Below, piece by piece: positions 12,358-23,620 of a stretch of 64,000 nucleotides of DNA; the first letter of the stretch is position 1; every line of letters starts with the position of its first letter. The position numbers were made by a program, and so were the translations under genes. The notes beneath the pieces were generated by a model. It worked only from the letters and a program-made list of their open reading frames with translations, was not told the DNA's origin and searched no databases. The DNA comes from Stomorhina lunata (Eukaryota; Arthropoda; Insecta; Diptera; Rhiniidae). The stretch is taken from assembly GCA_933228675.1 (NCBI GenBank), contig OW121742.1, positions 19,806,850-19,870,849 on the forward strand, given 5' to 3'.

Positions 12358-13335
12358 GTACTGGGATTAGCCAATCTCTTGAATTAAATTTTGCACATTT
12401 GCAACTCACTATTAACTTTTATTCATTAAGTTTACATTTGCTTTAAGTGTATCCATTTACACATTCATTAAATATTTCTTAACTGAAGTGGAAAGATTTT
12501 ATAAAACTATGTACAACTCATTTATGAAATCTAAAATTTTCCGAAATTTAAGCTTCAAGATCATCAATCATTTATTAGTCATTTGGCTTAAATTAAGTCA
12601 ACACATCCAGTTATAACCCACACAAGAAGTTTAAGTTTCGATACCTCAAATTTTTACACTAAATCAAAAGACTTAAGAGAGAAACTTTTTTTGCATTTGG
12701 CTTCTAAATGAAATCGATCACGCTTCGATGAACAGATCGTTCGTTACCAGCTATCAATTACTAATTATTTAAAACTAATGAACGGTATTTTTTGGTTTTT
12801 AAATTTTTTTCCTTAGAAACAATTTCTAAACGTTGTCAACATAAATCAACTAAATGCGATCGAAAACCTGTGTGACAATAATTTAATGAATGAATGAATT
12901 AAATCTTGAAAAATTCTTATATTTGTGTAACCGACACATCAAACTCAAGCGACTGGTTGACAATAAACTCAAGTATTTCCGTTTCACTTTTCAATAAAAA
13001 TTTCAAAAGAAAAACTGTAAATTTTATAAACGAAACTTAATATAACTGAAAACTTATTGGCAACAAATTAACACCAGAAACAGAACAAAATTTGAAAGTT
13101 TTTTTGTCTGTGATTTATATGTGATTGAATACAATTTTTATTAATTGCAAAACACATCCTGTTCATTGGATTTGAAGAATTAATTTTTCAACTCAATTGA
13201 AAATGTAATGATTTAATAGGAAAAACTATAACAAAATTAGCGGGTAATTAATGTTTTAAAGAAATCATTTAAGTTTGTTTGTAAAGCAAGTAAATGCACT
13301 ATGGGCTGAAATTGAAGAAACAATATTTATTTGTT
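12358..13335. other. Unique AT-rich intergenic sequence
   Basis: No open frame of note. It contains the motif TCAAAAGACTTAAG (about 12664), whose AAAAGACTTAAG portion is shared with the repeated segments near 20065 and 24980. Otherwise nothing recognisable. Confidence 0.5.
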
Positions 13336-14435
13336 TTTTCTATAAAAAATGTTTGTTAGAAAATTTTTTGTCTCAATATAAAAATATTCTATAGAAAACT
13401 TTTTAACTCAATATAAAAATTTTCTATAGAAATTTTTTTCTCATTTTAATTTAAAAATTTTATATAGAAAACTTTTTATCTCAATATAAAAATTTTCTAT
13501 AGACAATTTTTAATCTCAATATAAAAATTTTCTATAGAAAATTTCGTACCTCAATATAAAAATTTTCTATAGAAAATTTTTTACCTCAATATAAAAATTT
13601 TTCTATTTTTTAATATAAATATTTTCTATAGAAAATTTTTTAACTTAATATAAAAATTATCTATAGAAAATGTTTTATCTCAATATAAAAATTTTCTAAA
13701 GAAAATTTTTTTATCTCAATATTAAAATTTTCTATAGAAATTTTTTTATCTCAATATTAAAATTTTCTATAGAAAATTTTTTATCTTAATAGTAAAATTT
13801 TCTACAGAAAATTTTTTAACTCAATATAAAAATTTTCTATAGAAAATTTTTTATCTCAATATAAAAATTTTCTAAAGAAAATTTTTTATCTCAATATAAA
13901 AATTTTTTATAGAAAATTTTTTATCTCAATATTAAAATTTTTTATAGAAAATTTTTTTTCTCAATATAAAAATTTTCTATAGAAAATTTTTTATCCCAAT
14001 ATAAAAATTTTCTATAGAAAATTTTTTGTCTCAATATAAAAATTTTTTGTCTCAATATAAAAATTTTTTTATAGAAAATTTCCTATAGAAAATATTTGAT
14101 CTCAATATAAAAATTTTCTATAGAAAAGTTTTTATCTCAATATAAAAATTTTCTATAGAAAATTTTTATCTCAATACAAAAATTTCCTATAAAAAATTTT
14201 TTTATCTCAATATACATTTTTTTTGTAGAAAATTTTCATCTTAATATAAAAATTTTCTATAGAAAATTTTTTATTTCAATATAAAAATTTTCTATTGAAA
14301 ATTTTTATCTCAATATTAAAAATTTTCTATAGAAAATTTTTTTATCTCAAAATAAAAATTTTTTATAGAGAATTTTTATCTCAATATAAACATTTTCTAT
14401 AGAAAATTTTGTATATCAATATTTGAATTTTCTCT
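13336..14435. repeat. 35-bp minisatellite array (ATCTCAATATAAAAATTTTC type)
   Basis: The period is 35 bp, for example ATAAAAATT at 13861 and 13896. The unit is a CTATAGAAAATTTTT half, a TATCTCAATATAAAAA linker, then TTTTC closing the dyad. Units are moderately diverged (CTATAG/CTAAAG, CTCAAT/CTTAAT) with several small deletions, suggesting an older array. Confidence 0.94.
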
Positions 14436-15935
14436 AAATTTTTCTATAGAAAATTTGATACCGAAAATTTTAATATCGAAAATTTTCTATAGAAAATTTT
14501 ATACCGAAAATTTTCTAAAGAAAATTTGATATGAAAAATTTTCTTTAAAAATTTTGATGTAAAAAATTTCCTATGCAAAATTTGGTGCAGAAAATTTTCT
14601 ATGGAAAATTTGATACTGAAAATTTTCTATAGAAAATTTGATACAGAAAATTTTCTATAGAAAATTTTATACAGAAAATTTTCTATAGAAAATTTGATAC
14701 CGAAAATTTTCTACAGAAAATTTGATACTAAAAATTTTCTATAGAAAGTTGATATCTAAATTTTTTTATACAAAATTTGATACCGAAAATTTTCTTTAGA
14801 AAAATTGATATCGAAAATTTTTTATAGAAAATTTGATACCGAAAACTTTCTATGGAAAATTTAATATCAAAAATTTTCGATAGAAAATTTGATGGCGACA
14901 ATTTTTCGTAGAAAATTTGATATTGAACGTTTTCTATAGAAAATTTGACACCAAAAATTTTCTATGGAAAATTTGATACAAAAAATTTTCTGTTAAAATT
15001 TTTTTTCCATGAAAAATTGAATACAGAAAATTTGATATAAATAATTTTCTATAAAAAATTTTGATACATAAAATTTTTTTATAGAAAATTTGATACAGAA
15101 AATGTTTTATAGAAAATTTTGTAAAGAAAAATTTATATAGAAAAATTTGATACAGAAAAATTTGTATAGAAAATTTCATACAAGAAAAAAAAAATTCTAT
15201 AGAAAATTTGATACAGAAAATTTGATACAGAAAATTTGATACCGAAAATTTTCTAAAGAAAATTTTCTATAGAAATTTAATACAGAAAATTGTCTTTAAA
15301 AAATTTGTATACAAAAATTTTCTTAAAAAAATTTTGATACAAAAAATTTTCTTTAAAAAATTTTGATACCAGAAATTTTATTTAGAAAATTTTTTATAGA
15401 AAAATTAGTATAAAATGTTTGATTCATAAAATTTTCTATAGTAAATTTGATACAGAAATTTTCTATAGAAAATTTGGTACCGAAAATTTTCTTCTTACCA
15501 AAAATGATACCGAAAATTAGATAAATGGACACAGAAAATTTTCTATAGACATTTTGACACAGAAAATTTTGTTGAAGAAATTACGAGACAGAAAATTTTC
15601 TGTAAAAAATTTTGATACAGAAAATTTTTTACAAAAAATTTTGATGCAGAAAATTTTTTACAAAAAATTTTGATACAGAAAATTTTCTATACAAAATTTT
15701 GATACCGAAAATTTTCTATAAAAATTATGATACAGAAAATTGTCTATAAAAAACTTTATACAGAAAATTTTTTATAGAAAATTTGATAAAGAAAATTTTC
15801 TATAAAAATTTTATACAGAAAGTTTTCTATAATTAATTTATTACAGACAATTTTCTATAGAAAATTTTGTAAATAAAATTTTCTATTGAAAATTGGACAA
15901 AGCTAATTTTTTTATAGAAAATTTGTTAATTTTTT
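14436..15935. repeat. 28-bp minisatellite array (GATACAGAAAATTTTC type)
   Basis: This array follows the previous one without a gap. The period is 28 bp (ATACAG at 14641 and 14669), with linker GATAC(A/C)GA and the same TTTTCTATAGAAAA dyad. The right half is strongly decayed, with many single-base changes and CTATAG altered to CTTTAA or CTATAA. An 81-codon minus-strand open frame at 14934-15179 is only a product of the repeat. Confidence 0.92.
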
Positions 15936-16660
15936 TTTTTTATTTTTAACCCATAGTATTTTTGTGAGAAAAACTTAAAAAACTTGAAGTTTCATTTATT
16001 TAATTATCTTGTAAATTAGACAAAATTTATTTGGTTTTTTCCAAACAATCCTCTATAACTTAATTAAACCTTAACCGAAATATTTTAAAAACCATATGAA
16101 ATCATAAAATTGACAATTAACTTAAAATGTTTGTTAATAAAATAATTAAATCTATTACTGAAGCATAAACACCAAATGATTTATTCCAAATTGCGGTTAA
16201 AATAACGAAAATTAAAAATTAAAGTATTTGTGATTTTTTTCCATTTAACAATTAAAAGCGGCTTAAAGAAAAAACCGCTAAAATTTAAGAGGTTTCCGGT
16301 TGCAAAAGCAAACAAAATTCTTAAGCAAACACAGTAAAACTTAACAGCAAAAGCAAAGCAAATACAATTAAGCTTAAGAGCAGAACATAAGAGCTTTTAG
16401 TTTGCTTTTGCAATCTACCCTTTTCATCAATGGGGGTTTTTCTTAATGTTTTTGGTTTGTTGGCAAAACTTGAATGAAAAATCTTTCGTTTGTATCTAGA
16501 TACGAGTATGAGTTATTTGCTTGTATCTGTTGACTGTCTAGTAGTATCTTTGTTATAAAATCTCATTTAGAATTGTTTATAGTTTTTTTTTTGCTTTTGC
16601 TATTTTTCCCTCCAAGTTGTGTTTTTCTATAGTTTTGATTTTTCTTCTGAAGTTTTTTTA
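15936..16660. promoter_or_regulatory. Upstream region of the cuticle-type gene
   Basis: This is unique sequence between an array and the TATA box of the gene that starts at 16784. It is richer in mixed-sequence words than the arrays, including repeated AAGCAAA/AGCAAAAGCA motifs (about 16300-16410) and a CTTAAG pair. Being the only non-satellite DNA next to the gene on the 5' side, it is the likeliest place for its enhancers. That is inference from position only. Confidence 0.35.
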
Positions 16661-16665
16661 AGACC

Positions 16666-16724
16666 TATAAATATTGCATGCAGTTGTCAAAATGAATCAA
16701 ACCATAAGTGGCTTTAAGCTCTAA
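16666..16724 (+). promoter_or_regulatory. TATA box and start region of the cuticle-type gene
   Basis: TATAAATA begins at 16666, 118 bases before the start codon. A plausible initiator TCAAACC lies about 31 bases downstream (around 16697-16703). An ATG at 16692 opens a 10-codon frame ending in TAA at 16724; if transcription starts at or before 16690 this would be an upstream open frame. TATA-driven promoters are usual for insect cuticle genes. Confidence 0.6.
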
Positions 16725-16783
16725 AACATTTCAAAGAAATCTGAAAAATTCTCGTTATATTCAAAACAAATAAAACTTACAAA

Positions 16784-19342
16784 ATGTTCAAATTGGTAAG
16801 AGGAGATTAAGGATTTTAATTCTTTGAAAAGAAACAGATGTTTGTGTGTTTTAAAGTGAATTTCAAAAAATAAAATGATTTTAAAGAAAAAAATTTAAGA
16901 GACATTTACATAGAAAATTAATTAACTAGAGCAAAAAATTTATACGTGTTTAGTGTTTTAAAATAAATAAAAAATTAAACAAAAATTTAACTAAAGCAAA
17001 GTTATAGCAACTTTCTATTTAAAATAAATTTGGAACGTGAATATCTTGAAAAAAAAAAGTTTTCGATAAAAAATTTCAATTTAAAATAATTTTGGGACAA
17101 AAATTTTCTATAAAAAATTGTTTTGGGACAAACATTTTCAATAGAAAATTGTTTTGGGATAAAAATTTTCTATAGAAATTTATCTTGGGACAAAAATTTT
17201 CTATAGAAAATTGTTTTGGCACAAACATTTTTTATAGAAAATTGTATTGGGACAAACATTTTTTATAGAAAATTCTTTTGGGACAAAAATTTTATATAGA
17301 AAATTAATTTGTGACAAAAATTTTATATAGAAAATTAATTTGTGACAAAAATTTTCTCTAGAAAATTGTTTTGGGACACAAATTTTTTTATAGAGAATTG
17401 TTTTGGGACAAAAAATTTCTACAGAAAATTGTTTTGGGACTAAAATTTTCTATAGAAAATTGTTTTGGTACAAAAATTTTCCCTAAGAAATTGTTTTGGG
17501 ACAAAATATTTCTATTGAATATTCTTTTGACACTAAAATTCTTTATAGAAAATTCTTTTGGGACAAATATTTTTATAGAAAATTCTTTGTCTCAAACATT
17601 TTCTTTAAAAAATTCTTTTGAGATAAAAATTTTCTATAGAAAATTGGTTTAAGACAAAAATTTTCTATACAAAATTCGTTTGAGACAAAAATTTTCTATA
17701 GAAAATTCGTTTGAGACAAAAATTTTCTATAGAAAATTCGTTTGAGACAAAAATTTTCTATAGAAAATTCGTTTGAGACAAACATTTTCTATAGAAAATT
17801 CATTTGAGCCAAAAATTTTCTATAGAAAATTCGTTTGAGACAAACATTTTCTATATAAAATTCGTTTGAGCCAAAAATTTTCTATAGAAAATTTTTTTTT
17901 AGAAATACCAAATTTCTGTAAAAAATTCGTTTCAAACAAAAATTTTCTAAAGAAAATTCTTTTGGGACAAGAATTTTCTATAGAAAATTCTTTTGAGACA
18001 AAAATTTTCTATAGAAAATTTTTTTGAGATAAAAAATTTTTATAGAAAATTCTTTTGAAACAAAAATTTTGAATAGAAAATTCTTAAGAGACAAAATTTT
18101 CTATAGAAAATTGTTTTAAGACAAAAATTTTCTATAGAAAATTGTTTTAAGACAAAAATTTTCCATAGAAAATTCTTTTAAAACAAAAATTGTCTATGGA
18201 AAATTCTTTTGAGAGAAAAATTTTCTATAAAAATTTATCTTGAAACAAAAATTTTCTGTAGAAAATTGTTTTAGAACAAAAATGTTCTTTAGAAAATAGT
18301 TTTGTGGCAAAAATTTTCTACAGAAAATTATTTTGTGGCAAAAATTTTCTATAGAAAATTATTTTGTGACAAACATTTTTTATAGAAAGTTCCTTTGAGA
18401 CAATCGTTTTGAGACAAAAATTTTCTATAGAAAATTCTTTTGAGAGCAAAATTTACTATAAAAAATGTTTTGGGATAAAAACTTTCTATAGAAAATTTAT
18501 TTTGAGAGACAAATTTTCTATAGAAAATTCTTTGGAGACAAACAATTTTCTATAAAATATTCTTATGAGACAAAAATTTTCTATAAAAAATTCTTTTCAT
18601 ACAAAAATTGTTTATAGAAAGTTGTTTTGGGACAAAAATTTTCTTTAGAAAATTCTTTTGAGATAAAAATTTTCTATAGAAAATTCTTTAGAGACAAAAA
18701 ATTTTCTATAAAAAATTCTTATGAGACAAAAATTTTCTATAAAAAATTCTTTTGATACAAAAATTGTTTATAGAAAATTCTTTTAAGACAAAAACTTTCT
18801 AAAAATTTTCTAAAGAAAATTCTTTTAAGACAAAAATTTTCACTAGAAAATTTTTGTGGTATAGAAACCTTATCTTTTAGCAAGTTTCCAAGAATTATAT
18901 TTATTGATCATTATCTCTCTTTTATATTTTATATCAGATCGCTGTCTTCTCTGCTCTCTTCGCTGTTGCCTCTGCCGGTTACTTGGGTGGCTATGGCCTG
19001 AGTGCTCCCGCCTACGCTACCTCTTATCATGCTCCTGCTGTGGTAGCAGCTCCAGTCATTAAGTCCTATGCTGCCCCCATAGTTCATGCTGCTCCTCTCA
19101 TTAAGACTTATGCTGCACCGGCTGTTGTGCATGCTCCCGTGGCCACTTCATATGCCAACACCTACAAAATCTCCCAAAAAGCCTATCCAGTTGTTCATGC
19201 TGCTCCTGCCGTTGTAGCTGCTCCCATCATTAAATCTTATGCTGCTCCAGTTATTGCTGCTCCTGCTTATGGTTATGGTCATGGCTTGGGTCATGGTTTG
19301 GCTCTCGGTCATGCCAGTTATGGTCACTCCATCTATCATTAA
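16784..19342 (+). CDS. Cuticle-type secreted protein, Ala/Pro/Tyr/His-rich (138 aa, two exons)
   Basis: Exon 1 is 16784-16795 and encodes MFKL. The intron is 16796-18937 (GTAAGAGG donor, TATCAG acceptor). Exon 2 is 18938-19342, ending in TAA, and joins in phase 0. Residues 1-17 form a signal peptide (hydrophobic core [13 protein letters not shown], cleavage before Gly18). The mature part has two AAP-rich blocks, about residues 36-65 and 91-113, each containing VVAAP and IKSYAAP. Between them lies a distinct segment, [13 protein letters not shown] (76-88). The tail (115-138) is Gly/His/Tyr-rich with [12 protein letters not shown]. There is no Rebers-Riddiford chitin-binding consensus. Composition and size fit the low-complexity, alanine-rich cuticular proteins of flies (CPLCA or retinin-like group), which are secreted by epidermis into cuticle or corneal lens. 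The family assignment is moderate; the secreted structural role is well supported. GC content is far above the flanks. Oddly, the intron is 2.1 kb and mostly satellite. Confidence 0.88.
16796..18937 (+). other. Intron of the cuticle-type gene
   Basis: This phase-0 intron splits the signal-peptide coding region after codon 4. The donor GTAAGA and acceptor TTTATATCAG are both good matches to insect consensus, and a pyrimidine-rich stretch with TCTCTCTTTT precedes the acceptor. About 1.8 of its 2.14 kb is a 31-bp minisatellite. Confidence 0.85.
17040..18865. repeat. 31-bp minisatellite array inside an intron
   Basis: The period is 31 bp (GAAAATTCG at 17701 and 17732). Units combine the dyad TTTTCTATAGAAAATT with the linker CTTTTGAGACAAAAA; the linker varies among GTTTTGGGACA (left), CGTTTGAGACA (middle) and CTTTTGAGACA or GTTTTAAGACA (right). 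The 93-codon open frame at 17371-17652 is a by-product of the repeat. Confidence 0.95.
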
Positions 19343-19489
19343 ATCCAATGACTTTTTAAACAAAAGCAATTCTAATGTGTTCACATGACTACAATCGAAA
19401 AGAATAAGTTTTAATGACTTTTTATATTTGTGCTCCTTCTACATCATCATAACTATTTAATTTTTACTCATTTCTTTTAGTTTTATAAA

Positions 19490-19495
19490 AATAAA
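19490..19495 (+). terminator. Poly(A) signal of the cuticle-type gene
   Basis: AATAAA lies 148 bases after the stop codon in otherwise unique 3' sequence, so the 3' UTR is probably about 165-180 bases. Confidence 0.6.
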
Positions 19496-19499
19496 AGAA

Positions 19500-20099
19500 A
19501 TTTGGGAATTTCTTTTGTTTAAGCTTTTCATCTTGTCATGCATTTGGTATGAAATTTAGAAACAAAAAATGGAAGTAAAATTCTTTCTACCTTAAAAGTA
19601 TTAAATTTCATGCGAGAGAAAATGAATATCAAAATTATTTTTTGTTTTAAGAGAGTTTTTTGTAAATAATAAGAGAACATTTAAGAGAGAAAGAGAGAGT
19701 TTGTGTGTACCTGTATATTTATTTCATTCATATTTTTCATTTCTTTGAGATTTTATGAGTTTTTTCTAGCCGAATTAAATTACTTAATATGTACTTTAAC
19801 TTAACTGAATATGTATTATTTAATTAAAAAATCGTTTGTTTCCGTTATATTAATTTTATTAAAATGTAAATATTTTTTACGAAAAAAAAAGAACAAATAA
19901 AAGTTTTGTTTGACGAACAAATAGTTGTTTTATTGATCCTTAATTTACTTATGAAAATAAATCACTTGATTTTTTTTATCAAATCATTAAAAACTAATTC
20001 AAAAATACCTAACAGTCCCATTTCTGATCATTAATCCCAAACAAAAGCTTACAAAAACAAAAGACTTAAGCAACAAACTCGAACTGTATACAAAATTTT
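19500..20099. other. Unique sequence downstream of the cuticle-type gene
   Basis: No gene. A segment at 20016-20079 recurs in diverged form at 24932-24996. A purine run (GAGAGAAAGAGAGAG) lies near 19685-19700. Confidence 0.5.
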
Positions 20100-23000
20100 C
20101 TTAAGAAAAGTCTTCCGATTATAAACCTTTCTTTAGAAATATCTTCCTAAAGTCAACTTTTCTATAGAAATGTCTTCCTTACCACAACTTTTCTATAGAA
20201 ATGTCTTTCTAACGTCAACTTTGCCATAGAAATGTCTTCCTTACCACAACTTTTCTATAGAAATGTCTTCCTTACCACAACTTTTCTCTAGAAATGTCTT
20301 CCTTACGTCAACTTTTCTATAGAAATGTCTTTCTAACGTCAACTTTTCTATAGAAATGTCTTCCTAATGTTAACTTTTCTATAGAAATGTCTTCCTAACG
20401 TCAACTTTTCTATAGAAATGACTTCCTAACTTCAACTTTTCTATAGAAATATCTTCCTAACGTCAACTTTTCTATGGAAATGTCTTCCTAACGTCAACTT
20501 TTTTATAGAAATGTCTTCCTTACCACAACTTTTATATAGAAATGTCTTCCTAACGTCAACTTTTCTATATAAATGTCTTTCCAAAATCAACTTTTCTATA
20601 GAAATGTCTTCCTAACGTCAACTTTTTTATAGAAATGTCTTCCTTACCACAACTTCTATATAGAAATGTCTTCCTAACGTCAACTTTTCTAGAAATGTCT
20701 TCCTATCGTCAACTTTTCTATAGAAATGTCTTCCTATCGTCAACTTTTCTATAGAAATGTCTTCCTAGCGTCAACTTTTCTATAGAAATGTCCTCCTAAC
20801 GTCAACTTTTCTATAGAAATGTCCTCCTAACGTCAACTTTTCTATAGAAATGTCTTCCTAACGTCAACTTTTCTATAGAAATGTCTTCCTGTCGTCAACT
20901 TTTCTATAGAAATGTCTTCCTGTCGTCAACTTTTCTATAGAAATGTCTTCCTGTCGTCAACTTTTCTATAGAAATGTCTTCCTGTCGTCAACTTTTCTGT
21001 AGAAATGTCTTCCTGTCGTCAACTTTTCTATAGAAATGTCTTCCTATCGCCAACTTTTCTATAGAAACGTCATCCTATCGTCAACTTTTCTATAAAAATG
21101 TCTTTCTACCGTCAACTTTTCTATAGAAATGTCTTCCTGTCGTCAACTTTTCTATAGAAATGTCTTCCTGTCGTCAACTTTTCTATTGAAATGTCTTCCT
21201 GTCGTCAACTTTTCTATTGAAATGTCTTCCTGTCGTCAACTTTTCTATAGAAATGTCTTCCTGTCGTCAACTTTTCTATAGAAATGTCTTCCTGTCGTCA
21301 ACTTTTCTATAGAAATGTCTTCCTGTCGTCAACTTTTCTATAGAAATGTCTTCCTGTCGTCAACTTTTCTATAGAAATGTCTTCTTGTTGTCAACTTTTC
21401 TATAGAAATGTCTTTCTGTCGTCAACTTTTCTATAGAAATGTCTTCCTGTCGTCAACTTTTCTATAGAAATGTCTTCCTGTCGTCAACTTTTCTATAGAA
21501 ATGTCTTCCTGTCGTCAACTTTTCTATAGAAATGTCTTCCTGTCGTCAACTTTTCTATAGAAATGTCTTCCTGTCGTCAACTTTTCTATAGAAATGTCTT
21601 CCTGTCGTCAACTTTTCTATAGAAATGTCTTCCTGTCGTCAACTTTTCTATAGAAATGTCTTCCTGTCGTCAACTTTTCTATAGAAATGTCTTCTTGTCG
21701 TCAACTTTTCTATAGAAGTGTCTTCCTGTCGTCAACTTTTCTATAGAAAAGTCTTCCTGTCGTCAACTTTTCTATAGAAAAGTCTTCCTGTCGTCAACTT
21801 TTCTATAGAAAAGTCTTCCTGTCGTCAACTTTTCTATAGAAAAGTCTTCCTGTCGTCAACTTTTCTATAGAAAAGTCTTCCTGTCGTCAACTTTTCTATA
21901 GAAAAGTCTTCCTGTCGTCAACTTTTCTATAGAAAAGTCTTCCTGTCGTCAACTTTTCTATAGAAAAGTCTTCCTGTCGTCAACTTTTCTATAGAAAAGT
22001 CTTCCTGTCGTCAACTTTTCTATAGAAAAGTCTTCCTGTCGTCAACTTTTCTATAGAAAAGTCTTCCTGTCGTCAACTTTTCTACAGAAATGTCTTCCTG
22101 TCGTCAACTTTTCTACAGAAATGTCTTCCTGTCGTCAACTTTTCTATAGAAATGTCTTCCTGTCGTTAAGTTTTCTATAGAAATGTCTTCCTGTCTTCAA
22201 CTTTTCTATAGAAATGTCTTCCTGTCGTCAACTTTTCTATAGAAATGTCTTCCTGTTGTCAACTTTTCTATAGAAATGTCTTCCTGTCGTCAACTTTTCT
22301 ATAGAAATGTCTTCTTGTCGTCAACTTTTCTATAGAAATGTCTTCCTGTCGTCAACTTTTCTATAGAAATGTCTTCCTATCGTCAACTTTTTTATAAAAA
22401 TGTCTTGCTATCGTCAACTTTTCTATAGAAATGTTTTCCTATCGTCAACTTTTCTATAGTATTGTCTTCCTATCGTCAACTTTTCTATAGAAATGTCTTC
22501 CTTTCGTCAACTTTTCTATAGAAATGTCTTCCTATCGTCAACTTTTCTACAGAAATGTCTTCCTGTCGTCAACTTTTCTATAGAAATGTCTTCCTGTCGT
22601 CAACTTTTCTATAGAAATGTCTTCCTATCGTCAACTTTTCTATAGAAATGTCTTCCTATCGTCAACTTTTCTATAGAAATGTCTTCCTATCGTCAACTTT
22701 TCTATAGAAATGTCTTCCTATCGTCAACTTTTCTATAGAAATGTCTTCCTATCGTCAACTTTTCTATAGAAATGTCTTCCTATCGTCAACTTTTCTATAG
22801 TAATGTCTTCCTGTTGTCAACTTTTCTATAGAAATGTCTTCCTATCGTCAACTTTTCTATAGAAAAGTCTTCCTGTCGTCAACTTTTCTATAGAAAAGTC
22901 TTCCTGTCGTCAACTTTTCTATAGAAAAGTCTTCCTGTCGTCAACTTTTCTATAGAAAAGTCTTCCTGTCGTCAACTTTTCTATAGAAAAGTCTTCCTGT

Positions 23001-23620
23001 CGTCAACTTTTCTATAGAAAAGTCTTCCTGTCGTCAACTTTTCTATAGAAAAGTCTTCCTATCGTCAACTTTTCTATAGAAATGTCTTCCTATCGTCAAC
23101 TTTTGTATAGAAATGTCTTCCTAACGTCAACTTTTCTATAGAAGTGTTATCCTATCGTCAACTTTTCTATAGAGATGTCTTCCTATCGTAAACTTTTCTA
23201 TAGAAATATCTTCCTATCGTCAAGTTTTCTATAGAAATGTCTTCCTAGCGTCAACTTTTCTATATTAGTGTTGTCCTTTCGTCAACTTTCTTATAGAAAT
23301 GTTGTCCTGTCGTCAACTTTTTTATTGAAATGCTGTTCTTTCGTCAACTTTTCTATGGAAAGATTGTCTTTTCGTCAAATTTTCTATAGAAATATTGTCC
23401 TTTCTTCAACTTTTCTATAGAAATGTTGTCCTTTCGTCAACTTTCCTAAAGAAATGTTTTTCTTTCGTCAACTTTTGCAATGTTGTCCTATCGTATCATT
23501 TTTGTTGAAATATTGTCGTGTCGTCAACTTTTCTGTACAAATGTCACCTTTTGTAAAACTTTCTCAAAATATCTTCATATCGTGAATATTTATATTAACA
23601 TATGTTTCCTTTCGTTTCAG
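20100..23620 (+). repeat. 3.5-kb array of 31-bp monomers (family C, forward)
   Basis: The period is 31 bp (TGTCGTCAAC at 21541 and 21572). The unit is TCTATAGAAATGTCTTCC, then (T/A/G)(G/A)TCGTCAACTT. The AACTTTTCTATAGAAA part is a partial dyad, but the CGTC segment makes this family richer in C and G than the others. Variant blocks cluster: CTTACCACAAC and CTAACGTCAAC at the left edge, CTGTCGTC in the centre, a run of AAAAGTCTTCC units at 21745-22075 repeated at 22860-23060, and ATGTTGTCC at the decayed right edge. Confidence 0.97.

Noticed and set aside
18929..19384. Minus-strand open frames across the cuticle-type exon
   Set aside because: Shadows of the real plus-strand coding exon, whose splice site, signal peptide and repeats are clear.
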